Shown here in pieces: positions 1-9,969 of a DNA stretch of 64,000 nt; position 1 is the first letter of the stretch, and every line of letters begins with the position of its first letter. The translations under genes and the position numbers were made by a program. The stretch lies in contig NC_133647.1 in the NCBI RefSeq assembly GCF_009905375.1, positions 46,310,506-46,374,505 of the forward strand, given 5' to 3'. A model generated the notes under the pieces. The model saw nothing but the letters and a program-made list of their open reading frames with translations, was not told where the DNA came from and searched no databases. Source of the DNA: Apium graveolens (lineage: Eukaryota > Streptophyta > Magnoliopsida > Apiales > Apiaceae).

Positions 1-266
1 TTCTACCTGCTGATGCCAAAAAGGGGGAGAAAGTGAATAAGTCCAAATGAAAATCTAGTCAAGAACTGAAGGGTAAGGATGATGGAAATGATGACCAGGG
101 AAACTCTGAAAAGGGTAGAGGTCGTGGTCAAGGTCAAGGTTCTTCATCAAGGACAACTGAAACTTCTATACAGAGATCAAACTCTGATACTGATAGAAGA
201 ATAAGTTCTGGTAAACAAGTTCTGACAAAGCCTGATGTTCCTACACAGGGTGAAAGTCAAGAGTTT

Positions 267-1601
267 ATGCAAAAACTGAAGCTCAAGGGGAAGGAAACAA
301 TAGTTTACTATCAAGACCCTAAGTTACAGAAGCTGGATGAAGAAATTTCAAAGAGATTATTTCTTAAAGAAAATCTAGGAATGGACTTTGAAAGTCTAAA
401 GGAAGAAGAAGCCAGACTTAAAGCAGAAAATGTCAAATCGAAGTCTAAAGCTTCTATTGTTGAAAAGAAACTTCCAAAGCCTAAGGGTATTCTGATTAAG
501 GAGAAGACAAATTCTGAGGCAACCAAAGTGAAATCACAAGTGGAAGTTGATCCAAGATCCAAGGGCAAAGCAAAAATTGATAAACCTGTAAAGGTATGCA
601 TGCCAATAATGGATGAAGAAATAATTAATGATGAAGATACTAGTCTGATTTTGAAGAAAAAGGATATTCAAACAACCTCTGACAGAGCTCATGTTGTTCA
701 AGATCAGGACTTAGTAAAATCTGATATTACAGTGAAGCAAGCAACCTCTGACATAGCTCAAGTTGGCTTGATATCAGAAGATAAAGAAAAGGAAACCTCT
801 GACATTGCTCATGTTAAACCTTCAAAGATGCTACTACCAGGATTCACAAAAGCTCAACAGACTCAACCTTTGAAGACTACATCAAGTGGTTTTGAAGCAA
901 GAGTTGTTCAAGGAAAGGAAGCGAGAGACAAATCAGGATTGGGTAGTTCTAAAGAAAAGAGAATACACAACACTACCAATGATCCAACTTCTTTAAGTGA
1001 ACCAGGAGTAGGAGCAACTCCTGAAAGATTGAATCAACTTGAATCTGTACAAGTGGTTTACCACTCTATTTTGAAAGAAGATATCATGTTATACTTTATG
1101 ATAGATGGGAGGGTATTCCAGATCAGGGAGAATGTTATTCTATTGAAGTATTTTGAAGAACTGGAACATGTTCTATTTCTACTTCAAGTGAAAAACAGAT
1201 CAACAGATGGTGCTGCAGGTTATTTAAAATCAAATATTCAAAGGCAGAAGAAACTTTACTCTGTAAAGTCTGACAGGCCATACTGTCCTAAGTACAGATC
1301 TCACCGTGGAGATATTGTTGAAATGAAGCCTAATACTTCTAAAATCATCACTATATTTTCTGGTATTAAGGGACTTGAATTCAATCTAGAGTTTGATAAA
1401 GCCTATATCATCAGACTGGATCAGGATATAAGAAAAGCTAAAATAAATGATCTCAGGGCTGCTAACTTTCAAACTGGTGAAGATATAGTTGAACTGAAAA
1501 ATGCTAAAAGGAGGATGGTCAATGAACTTGAATATGCTGAGAGAACAATTTTGAAGAACTATCTCAGAACAACTCCTGACATCAAAGAGATCAGAAATTA
1601 A
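267..1601 (+). CDS. Post-pol ORF of element A, C-terminal two thirds
   Basis: Function unknown; this is the extra ORF between pol and the 3' LTR. The same frame is open from the window start except for a TGA at 48-50, so the ATG at 267 is probably internal, and upstream residues (ADAKKGEK, then a Gly/Ser/basic linker) belong to the protein. Seen from 267: a conserved block LKLKGKETIVYY...LDEEISKRLFLKENLGMD (residues 3-42), a Lys-rich linker, three TSDxAHV/TSDxAQV peptides (about residues 137-181), and a C-terminal helical domain (from about 255) with DIMLYFMIDGRVFQI. It aligns by eye with the post-pol ORFs of copia 2 (10661-12199) and element B. No signal peptide or membrane segment is visible, so 'env-like' is not supported. 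Confidence 0.7.
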   Translation: MQKLKLKGKETIVYYQDPKLQKLDEEISKRLFLKENLGMDFESLKEEEARLKAENVKSKSKASIVEKKLPKPKGILIKEKTNSEATKVKSQVEVDPRSKGKAKIDKPVKVCMPIMDEEIINDEDTSLILKKKDIQTTSDRAHVVQDQDLVKSDITVKQATSDIAQVGLISEDKEKETSDIAHVKPSKMLLPGFTKAQQTQPLKTTSSGFEARVVQGKEARDKSGLGSSKEKRIHNTTNDPTSLSEPGVGATPERLNQLESVQVVYHSILKEDIMLYFMIDGRVFQIRENVILLKYFEELEHVLFLLQVKNRSTDGAAGYLKSNIQRQKKLYSVKSDRPYCPKYRSHRGDIVEMKPNTSKIITIFSGIKGLEFNLEFDKAYIIRLDQDIRKAKINDLRAANFQTGEDIVELKNAKRRMVNELEYAERTILKNYLRTTPDIKEIRN

Positions 1602-1793
1602 AGCCAAGTCAAAGATCTACAACTGCTTAAATTTTGAAGTATATACAGACTGAAGCTGATATCAAACTTTAAGGATGATAAAGTTGTAAGGACTGTAAGT
1701 TGTAGTTATCTAGTCAAATTCTCATGTATTTGTACTTAATGTTTTTGACATCATCAAATATCTGTTAAACTTGTATATTATGCTAATTTACAA
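1602..1793 (+). other. 3' untranslated spacer of element A
   Basis: AT-rich sequence between the post-pol stop and the polypurine tract. The part before the PPT (acttgtatattatgctaatt) matches the equivalent stretch of copia 2 on the minus strand (around 9850-9870). No gene seen. Confidence 0.6.
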
Positions 1794-1805
1794 GTTGGGG
1801 GAGAT
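1794..1805 (+). other. Polypurine tract of element A
   Basis: TTGGGGGAGAT sits immediately before the LTR start. This is the usual position and composition of the plus-strand DNA primer; copia 2 has the same tract on the minus strand at 9833-9847. Confidence 0.8.
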
Positions 1806-2298
1806 TGTTAGATATATTTGCGATGTCATGTCTAATGATAATTTGTGTTTAGTTTTCAGATCTTAACTAATAGGACAAATCAGGACTTAACTGGAAATCA
1901 GTACTTATACTGAAGTCAAGACTTAAGATATCAAAACTTAAGTTATCAGAACTTAAGTTATCAGAAGACATTTATTAGGAGATAATATCGGGACTTAAGG
2001 AGACTTTTAGATAAGGAAGGCGGTTGATGGAAAGGAAAGAAGATCGAGACTAAAATAGAAAGAAATATGCATGAAGAAGAATTCTATGAAGAATAGAATA
2101 CTTGGAAGAAAAGATAACTAGTTGATATATTTTAGGATGCAGACTTATGTTCGATATCAATTAATTGTTTATCATGTAACTGTGTGTCTATATAAACACA
2201 GCATAGGGTTTACACTATATGTGTTATCTTAATCAAAAATATTATTCATTGTAACCCTAGCAGCTCTCGTGATAATTTGTTCATCACTGAGAGAGAAC
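1806..2298 (+). repeat. Truncated 3' LTR of element A
   Basis: It starts TGTTAGATATATTTG and matches the copia 2 LTR (reverse complement of 9268-9832) through the TATA region (TATATAAACACAG near 2190) and the conserved CTAGCAGCTCT segment. It stops matching after CTGAGAGAGAAC at about 2298; the remaining 60-130 bp and the terminal CTAACA are missing. It contains several copies of the word ATCAGAACTTAAG near 1930-1975. Confidence 0.8.
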
Positions 2299-5200
2299 CA
2301 TTATGCCGATAACGAGATTGCTGCGAGGACATCAAATCAGAGGAGGAAATCTGTACACATAATACATTGCAAGTATGAGATTTTGGCGTAAATTGGAGTA
2401 GTTAGCGAACTGTATGAGGTAAATTAATTAGTGTAATAAGAAAGTAAAGATGCGTATATCGAATAAGGCAATGATTGATTAGACAGCAGAAGCAAATGAA
2501 AAAATTCTAAATAATAACCAGATAATCGATTTATACATTGTGAAGATGAAGCATACTTCAACCATGTGGGAATATTTGTCATGAAGATTCCAGATCGAAG
2601 TAATTCTAGTTACGAATAAACTTTAAGGGTGTTCTTCAAGGAATGGTGGGGTTTTCCCACTTAAGTAAATAAGTTATGACAAATTTGATGCTCATAACCG
2701 AACCGGTGAAAGAAGGTTCAGTATGGAAAGACATAAGAGGAGATGAAGGTATGGTGGTTTGACTACAACAATTTTTAAGATGTGATGCTTTAAAACCAAA
2801 TGAATTCTTTTGCAAGATTATAATAGTGTTGATTAAGACCATGTGTTGGTTATCAGAAGTTGAACAAATTGACTAAAAAGAATAAGTGTATGTTTTCAAG
2901 GATGGATAAACTAATACTTAGAAAGCTTGAATTGAAACATGAACTAGAAGAATTCTAGAATAAGTTGTAATGGTACTCATTAGTGATATTCTGTTATAAT
3001 CAGAAGATATAAAATAAGGTATGGTATAATAAGAATTGTTCGCTATAATCTTAAGTTGAACTAAAGATATGAGTTATACTGATTAGTATTATGTATGATG
3101 GTAAAATGGTGAGTTTAGAAGGCGGAAGTTGATTGGTCTACTTCTGGGTTAATTGTTTGTTCTGTGATTGATTGTTGGTGTCGGCTTGAGTCCGACTGGT
3201 AGTCAATAATATAAAGGAGATGATGCCCAAATTTTCGGAGAGTACCTTACTATTGAAGTTAGAAAGTATACTTCCGTGTTTTATTGATATTCTTGTTGAT
3301 ACTCTAAATAATTGTGATCTCGGTTCTTGAAAAAGGTTATTACATCCAATCTGACTATATATAATTGGTCTTTGATGTCATTTAGCTTGTCATCACTTAG
3401 TATAATTGATCAATTAAGTGAGTTAATTGGATAATTTTACCAATTAATGGTCATTTAGATGGAGATCGATTCCAATTGGATCAAGTGAAATTTTGATGTG
3501 ACTTTCAAATCTGAAATCAAAGCAATGAGGAATTTGGAGAAAGTAAGGACACCAGTAGAATTCAGAAATTACTGCAAGTGAATGAGGATTTACTTGGATG
3601 AATATGCCCTTTATAATGGACAAGAGAAATAAAAAGTTATCTATATGGACAAGTGAGAAGAATGTTTTCCAAAACTAAAGATTTAAGATAGAGCAAAGAG
3701 AAGGAAGGAAAGGAAGATGGAAGGTGGAATAAAGAAGAGATTAATAACTACACCAATATGGATTTTATTAGGTAATCAAAGAAATTTTATCATTTGCAAT
3801 AAAGTTTTATTAAAGGAGTTCTTGTTTCTAAATTGTTTTGATAATCATACAATAAATGATTTATCAAGTAATTCTGTTTTGGACAAAATGTGAGATACAG
3901 TTTTAAATATCAAAAGTGGTATTAATATAGACGATTGATGTTTACTTCAGAATATGATGTTGTGAGTATCAAAGTTCGTATTGATATCTAATTTGATATG
4001 ACATCAAAATGAGTATTAATGTCAAGAGTTCGGTTTTGAATGAGCTATGAGAATGAAGAACGGAAATAGAAAAGGAAGTGGAATCAAAAGGGTGATAAAG
4101 AAACTTTATAAGATGCCAGGATATAGGTAAGATATGGGTAATATAAAAGACATAAGTAAGGTAAAAAAATTAGGAAACATTTTTAAATTGAGATAGGAAA
4201 TGCACCCCAGGAGTACGATCAAGTATCGAGGGCTAAAAGAAAATATCTAGTGACCAGACGTGAAGAGAAAATGGGGGAAACATGTAAATAAATGTTATAC
4301 CTACCCAAGAATTAAGGCAGGACATTAAAGGCTAGATGGATACATTCCGCTAGAAAATGTCGTAGTGAAATCACCTGAGACCTAAAGGTGAGGAGAGCGT
4401 TAATTGCATCATTATTGATAGGTTATCCAAAGCTAATCATTTTCTTTTATTAATAAACAGTTCATCCAATAAGTGGGTTAGTTGCTGCTTGAAGAAATGG
4501 CAGTACGTCATCAGATCCAGAAATTGATTGTAAATGATCAATATTGTTTGATTTGAGATTTGACAGGAGTATTCAGAATACGATGAATTATGTCAAACCG
4601 GAATAGTATATACCACTCATAGATGAACGGGCATTAAGTAAGGCGGAACTAAAAAGATAGGAATTTGGTTAAACCTCAATAACTCAAGATATTCAAGCTA
4701 CTCCGAGAATATGATGCAAGACATAGATGTCAAAGAAGATATTCTGATGGTATGGCACAAAGAAAGAATAAACGTTATATGTGACTAGACGTCAAGGAAA
4801 GCATTGCAGTCAGTTGCGAATGAGAATTTCATAGAACCAAAATAAATAATAACATGGGTTAGAATATGATGGTAATGCCTCCAGGCTAGTGTACTTTCTT
4901 CAAAGTAGTAAGAGATATTTGCTCGGCAAATATACTCGACTGTGATTCAAGGAAAATAAGATATGGTGATAAGTTTGTGCGGCAATCATATCCAGTCAAG
5001 ACTTTCTTGTTGATTTTTTTTCATTTTTTTCCAAAGTAATTTTGAGAATGGCAGAAATCGAATATGCTATGGTTTTAGTATATCATTCGCAAATGGACAG
5101 GAAGATTAAATGAATGATTAAAGAGCCTCGAATGCGATTGGAAGCGAATGCAAACTAGGTTAACTGAACAAAGAAACAAGTGGGAATGAGGTTCAACAAC

Positions 5201-5574
5201 CAGTAACTATTGCAAACGTCCATGAGCACGGATCACGAGAATTAGAAGGAAAAGATAATTAATACGACATTATGTTGATCCTTTTGAAGCAGTAAATAGG
5301 CAAGATAAGTGTAAGTAAGTTGGCTTCACCACCACACGTTTAGCAGATTCATAAGGTATTTCTATGTGTATATTCAGGAAGAGTAATTTAGCTCTATTAT
5401 ATATAAAATGGAGACTTGAGTTGAGTAATATAAGCAACAGATATAATATGATGTCAGCAAGAGGCTGTTAAGTAATGAGTGATGCTGTGAGTAAAAGTTT
5501 ATGGAAATTTGAATGTATCATTATCTGATCCTTAGAGTGATTCTGAGGACAGAATCCTTTTAAGGGGGGAAGGA
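2299..5574 (+). pseudogene. Decayed gypsy-type (chromovirus-like) internal region
   Basis: There is no long ORF in any frame. Near 4390-4500 the plus strand reads IVDRLSKANHF, matching the integrase core motif VDRLTKSAHF of Tekay/Del-type chromoviruses, after which the frame collapses. The 3' end (gaggacagaatccttttaag followed by GGGGGGAAGGA at 5541-5574) is the usual end of pol and polypurine tract in that group. The rest shows only scattered similarity that I cannot place. The orientation and the 3' end are fairly secure; the extent to the left, where it meets the element A LTR, is not. No LTR is seen at the left boundary, so the 5' part has been deleted or replaced. Confidence 0.5.
5563..5574 (+). 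other. Polypurine tract of the decayed gypsy element
   Basis: AGGGGGGAAGGA lies immediately before the LTR start TGTAATATGCGG, the normal position of a 3' PPT. Confidence 0.7.
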
Positions 5575-7074
5575 TGTAATATGCGGGATATAGCATGTAA
5601 TTATTTTTATCAATAAATGATTATAAAATGATTATTATGTGATTATTATGTGATTTTTGGTGAATTATTGGATGGTTGGTGTGGATATGTGGATGCTTAA
5701 ATGTGCTAAAGTATAAGTATGTTAATTTTATTATGTCCAGAATAAAATACAGATAATTAAGGTATTTTTCTGGTAATTTTTGAGTGTTATATGATTTTAT
5801 ATTGATTTATGATTTTGTTAATAATTTTCTGAATAATTACGAAATTATTTTATAAAGCCGGGAATCGTCCGACTTTAACCGTTTTTATGTTTTTATAACC
5901 CGAAACTCTTCCGAAAACACTTTCCTAATGTAACCTGGTAATTCCGGACATTTTACGTATTTTGACCTTTTCAATCCGGATTACGGTTTGACCCGCGCGC
6001 GGCCCGGCGCAAGATTTTCGATATGATAATCATTTCGATGAATCAACAAAACCCGTACTCTCGAAACGGGATATTATTACATTATTTTCGTATAAGGTGT
6101 TTTATAAAAAGACCAGTTTGGATAATTATCCAATACGGGTACCAAATCAGATCGTTTTTGCAGTTACTTAGTGGCTAAGTAACTAATTTATCGATCCAAA
6201 ATGATCCAAATCGAACCAATATTCCATAAATATATATAGCTCTTTTATTATTTCATTTTATTCGTATAATCATAATCGATCAGTAAAAATATTGAATTTA
6301 CAGAGGAAAAACCCTAAAAAAGTTACGTTCTTGAGAATCAAAGGCACGTACGAAGGCGTTATCGAACTCCGATTCGGGCGGGCCACATATCAAATCGAAG
6401 CTCTCGAAAAGCTCTTTCTGAATCGATCAACTATTCTAGTGCAGCAATCAAGGTATTTTTCTTATTTAATTGTTTTATTTTGAATTGTTTGAAGATTAAA
6501 TTATGAAAATTTATTCTTGATGTTGTTGATATGATTTGATGTTAGAATTGTGTAGATAATATTTTTCTGGTCATTTTGGTATATTATACTTTAAATTTGG
6601 AGTTCAATAACATAAAGAAATTTGTGTTTGATTTTGTGATTAAAGAAATTAGGGTTTATGTTCTTATGAATGTTCTTGATTATGATATGGGAGTTTTATT
6701 TCTGTTAAATCTGGGGTTAATTGAGTGGTATCAACATGTAGATCGTTTCACAACAAATTGAATCATGTATTTGATGTTACCTCTATTTATATGACAAGCA
6801 TACTACTCCTCTCAGCCATCTCTTATTTCTTTGCAAAATGTGTGATTGTGCTTTTCTATGAGACTCTGTGAAAAAAACTATGTGAGAAAATTAAAATTTG
6901 AGTGGCAGTCTCATGTACTGGCAAAAGGAGAGGTAGTTTTGGAAATAGAATTTTATAAGCTTTTTACTTGTTCATAAACTTTCTTATGTGAGAAACATAT
7001 TACTCTTCAAAGTAAAATATTGTGTGAGAAGTGATGAGATCACTTGAAAAGAAAATAGAGATTTAGGTGTTACA
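5575..7074 (+). repeat. 3' LTR of a Tekay/Del-like gypsy element
   Basis: It begins TGTAATATGCGG and ends TTAGGTGTTACA, giving the TGTAA...TTACA termini usual for this lineage, and is 1500 bp long. It follows a PPT, so it is a 3' LTR rather than a solo LTR. The flanks (AAGGA and TTATT) do not match as a TSD, as expected. It includes a GC-rich patch (cgcgcgcggcccggcgc near 5994-6010) in otherwise AT-rich DNA. Small ORFs at 6292-6483 and 6576-6761 lie inside the LTR and show no recognisable protein. Confidence 0.65.
6216..6238 (+). promoter_or_regulatory. CAAT and TATA boxes in the Tekay-like LTR
   Basis: CCAAT at 6216-6220 followed by TATATATA at 6231-6238, about 650 bp into the LTR. This is a plausible U3 promoter core; the transcription start is inferred only. 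Confidence 0.45.
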
Positions 7075-9267
7075 TTATTTTATATTTCAGGATCTCTTCA
7101 GAAATAAATAATTATTGCTAAGGATCCTCTTGAAGGCAAAGCAATTCTGCCAAGCTCTGCAAATTCTTCTGAGGGTTTGTCTTACTCTGATTTTGATGAA
7201 GACGGTGATCATGATGATCCTGACACAGCTCAGCTTAAGATTGCTATTGATGCATCTAAGAAGTCCCATGTCGGTTCTTCTTCATATTTCAATGCTGATC
7301 ATTCTTATTACAATGCTGATGCTGAGCATTTTCGAAAGACTGAATGGGATTTTGCATGGAGAGATGTGCATACTTCTATCTCCTCAGTTGTTGGTCTGCA
7401 ACAAGTTCACATGGCATATGATGGACTTCAAAACCCTGACCTTAAATTGCATCTCAAGGCTTCTACCATCTCTGTGAAAGGAATTATCTCTGAACTTGCT
7501 GATATGAAGACATCTCATGCTACTTTACAGAACAAGATTGATGCCTTTATGATCAATCCACTTACTTCACCTGAACTCATAAGTGTGAAAAAGGCTATTA
7601 AAGTCGTGGTTCAATCTCAACAAAGCATGGATACTCAATTTTCTTCCTTGGAAGATAGAGTGTCTTCAATAGTTGATAAACTGGATGCTATGTTTTCTCT
7701 TCTTTCAAATACTGATGCCAAAGAGGGGGAGAAGATAGTTGTCACAAAATGTACACCTGACTCTATTCAGTTTAAAGATAAAGATACTGATGATGATGGT
7801 GATGGTGATAAGAATCCAGTTGCAAATGTTCAAATTGCTCCTATTGCTCAACAACCTCAACATTCTAAAAGATCTGGTTCTTAAGGACAAGGAAAGTCTA
7901 CTGGTGCTCATGAAGTTAAGCACATGACTAGTGTTGATGCTCCTAAAACTGGTGATGTTACAATCTCTAACATAGTAGATGCTAAAGGATTATTCTTTCC
8001 TTACAGACACAAGGAAATAGGTGAATAGATTATTCTGTACTACAAGGATAAGAGGTTTGAGCAAAAGAATGCTAAAAGTGCTCTTGGGTTGATAACTGAA
8101 GAATTTCCTAATCTAAGAACTAAAGAAGCAGTTATGCAACAGAAGGAGCTAATGGCTCAAATTGAAGCTGAAGCAAACACCTCTACAGGAAGAGGAAAAA
8201 GAGGTGGAAGAGCCACAAGATCTAGAGGACGTAGAGGTAGAGGAAGAATTTCTAATTCAAGTCAAGGTTCTGCAATTGATTCTGCATTTCTGGATGTTCT
8301 ATTCAGGGAAGGTTTTGTTCCTGTACAAGGAAATGATGTAAAAGAAGAAGCTGTGGATAGTGAAGAAATGATTGTCCAAAGAAAGAAGAAATCAACCGCT
8401 GACATTGCTCAAGTTGATGTAACTAATGCAAATATGTCTCTTGTAGCTGACACAAATCCTGAGGTAAAAATAGATCCTGATGTTATGAATCTGATAGCTG
8501 ATTTTGACACTGATGAAAAGGTGATCAAAGTATTGAATGAATCAACTCTTGATGAATAAGAAAGAATTGACAGAAAGAAAGCTGATCAAGCATGCAGTGA
8601 CTATGAACAAAGAATTCTAAATTCAAGGAGAGAGTTGTGGCAGAAAACAAGAGGAAAGCTTCATGATTTATCTAAAGGGTATGCTCCTCTCAGCAAGAAG
8701 GATAAAAGATGGAAAGATGTTTATACATTTAGTTATCCTAAAGCATTCAAGTATATTAAATTTGTGTCAGCAGGACTTAGGGATTCTATTTCAGAACAGG
8801 AGGATATTGATAAGTCCATCAAGAAACCTTCTTGGGTGGAACATAATGAAAAGCTAAAACTTATCAAAACTCGTACTAGAGGAGGTATTGGTCATCCTAG
8901 AATGGAAACTCTGAGGTCTGATTTACTGGACACAGATATTCTGACTGACAATCTTGGTGAGAGAATTACTCCTTCACATCTTGAGAAAGTTGAAGCTGTA
9001 AAGATTTTTGATAGGAAGATAAATCTTGGTGATGCCAGAGAAGAGATTCTGTACTTCTTGAGAGATGGTAAGGTGAAAAGCTTTACATTGCAGCAACTCT
9101 TGATGAAGACTGTGACAGAGTTGAAATATGTTCACTATCTTCTTAGAGTTGAGGACAATGTCACCAGAAACTGGTCTTCTATGATATTTGAGAGTATTAG
9201 AAGAAGTGTCATGAACAGAGATAATAAATATAATGGTGATTACGTTCCTATGTATAAAACTTATACT
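7075..9267 (+). pseudogene. Element B post-pol ORF, 5' portion (split by copia 2)
   Basis: One plus-strand frame is readable from 7108 to 9267, with stops at 7882-7884, 8026-8028 and 8557-8559. Seen in order: an acidic N-terminal part; a helical segment ending in DAKEGEK (about 7720-7737), equivalent to DAKKGEK in element A; a block around 8000-8090 (YYKDKRFEQKNAKSALGL) equivalent to the LKLKG...GMD block; an RG-rich basic stretch (about 8188-8256); a TADIAQV peptide near 8395; and the C-terminal domain (EEILYFLRDGKVKSF). Copia 2 is inserted after 9267 and the protein resumes at 32941. The homologous N-terminal domain, pol and gag are absent: the Tekay-like LTR abuts upstream. The function is unknown. 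Confidence 0.7.
9263..9267. repeat. Left target site duplication of copia 2 (ATACT)
   Basis: ATACT precedes the LTR start TGTTAG at 9268, and the same five bases follow the right LTR end CTAACA at 32936-32940. Confidence 0.95.
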
Positions 9268-9832
9268 TGTTAGGTCACACAACACTATAGAAGGGGTTGA
9301 ATATGGTTTTTATACAATAAAATCGATTTATCAACACAAGTATGTAACAGTAATCAAGTATATTAAATATAATAAAATATTTTACAATAGAACAGTTGTT
9401 CTCTCTCAGTGATGAACAATATCACTAAGAGCTGCTAGATTACAATGTATAATCTTCCTCGTGAATGATAACACATCTAGTGTAAACCCTAAGCTCTGTT
9501 TATATAGTACACAGTTACAAGATATCTTCTAATTGATATTGAATATGATTCTATCTCCTAAAATATATCAATCAGATATTATCTTCTACAAGTCTTCTAG
9601 TCTTCTAACTCTTCATGCATATCTTCTTTTGTTTTAGTCCAGATCCTCTCCTGTAAATCAGCCGCATTACTTATCTGAAGTATCCCCACTTAAGTCCTGA
9701 TATAAATCCTAACGGCCTTAAGTTCTGATATAAGTTCTGACTTCAGTAAGTCCTGATTTCCAGTAAGTCCTGATATTGAGTTCTAAAACTAAACACAACA
9801 AATTAGTCATGACATCACAAATATATCTAACA
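9268..9832 (-). repeat. Left (3') LTR of copia 2
   Basis: 565 bp, ends TGTTAG/CTAACA as written on the plus strand. On the minus strand it contains a TATA box (TATATAAAC, near 9500-9509) and about 60-160 bp inside the U3 end several copies of ATCAGAACTTA/ATCAGGACTTA (about 9690-9790). Nearly identical to 32370-32935. Confidence 0.95.
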
Positions 9833-9847
9833 ATCTCCCCCAACTTG
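9833..9847 (-). other. Polypurine tract of copia 2
   Basis: On the minus strand AAGTTGGGGGAGATT directly precedes the 3' LTR start TGTTAG. Confidence 0.85.
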
Positions 9848-9969
9848 TAAATTATGAAAATATACAAGTTAATAGATTTGATGATGTCAAAAATATTTAA
9901 GTACAAATGCAATAAGAGTTTATTTAAACAACTAACTACAACTTATAGTCCTTGTAGCTTTTACCAATC

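Larger units (their letters stand above)
1..2298 (+). mobile_element. Element A: 3' end of a Ty1/copia (SIRE-like) retrotransposon
   Basis: Seen: an open reading frame, then a polypurine tract, then an LTR start TGTTAGATATATTTG, in the order expected for the 3' end of a plus-strand LTR retrotransposon. The LTR start is nearly the reverse complement of the end of the minus-strand copia 2 LTR at 9832, so A and copia 2 belong to one family. Known: copia elements with a large extra ORF between pol and the 3' LTR are typical of the SIRE (Maximus) lineage, so that label is an inference. Gag and pol lie outside the window. The LTR breaks off near 2298, where unrelated sequence begins. Confidence 0.8.

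Noticed and set aside
6292..6761. Two small ORFs in the Tekay-like LTR
   Set aside because: They lie inside the LTR downstream of the TATA box, have no known motif, and are of chance length for this composition.
5575..7074. Solo LTR interpretation of the Tekay-like LTR
   Set aside because: A PPT and a pol remnant precede it and the flanking 5-mers (AAGGA, TTATT) differ, so it is a 3' LTR.
7087..7477. Overlapping ORFs in other frames over the element B ORF (7087-7269 minus, 7115-7477 plus)
   Set aside because: They overlap the frame that aligns with elements A and copia 2, and show no motif.
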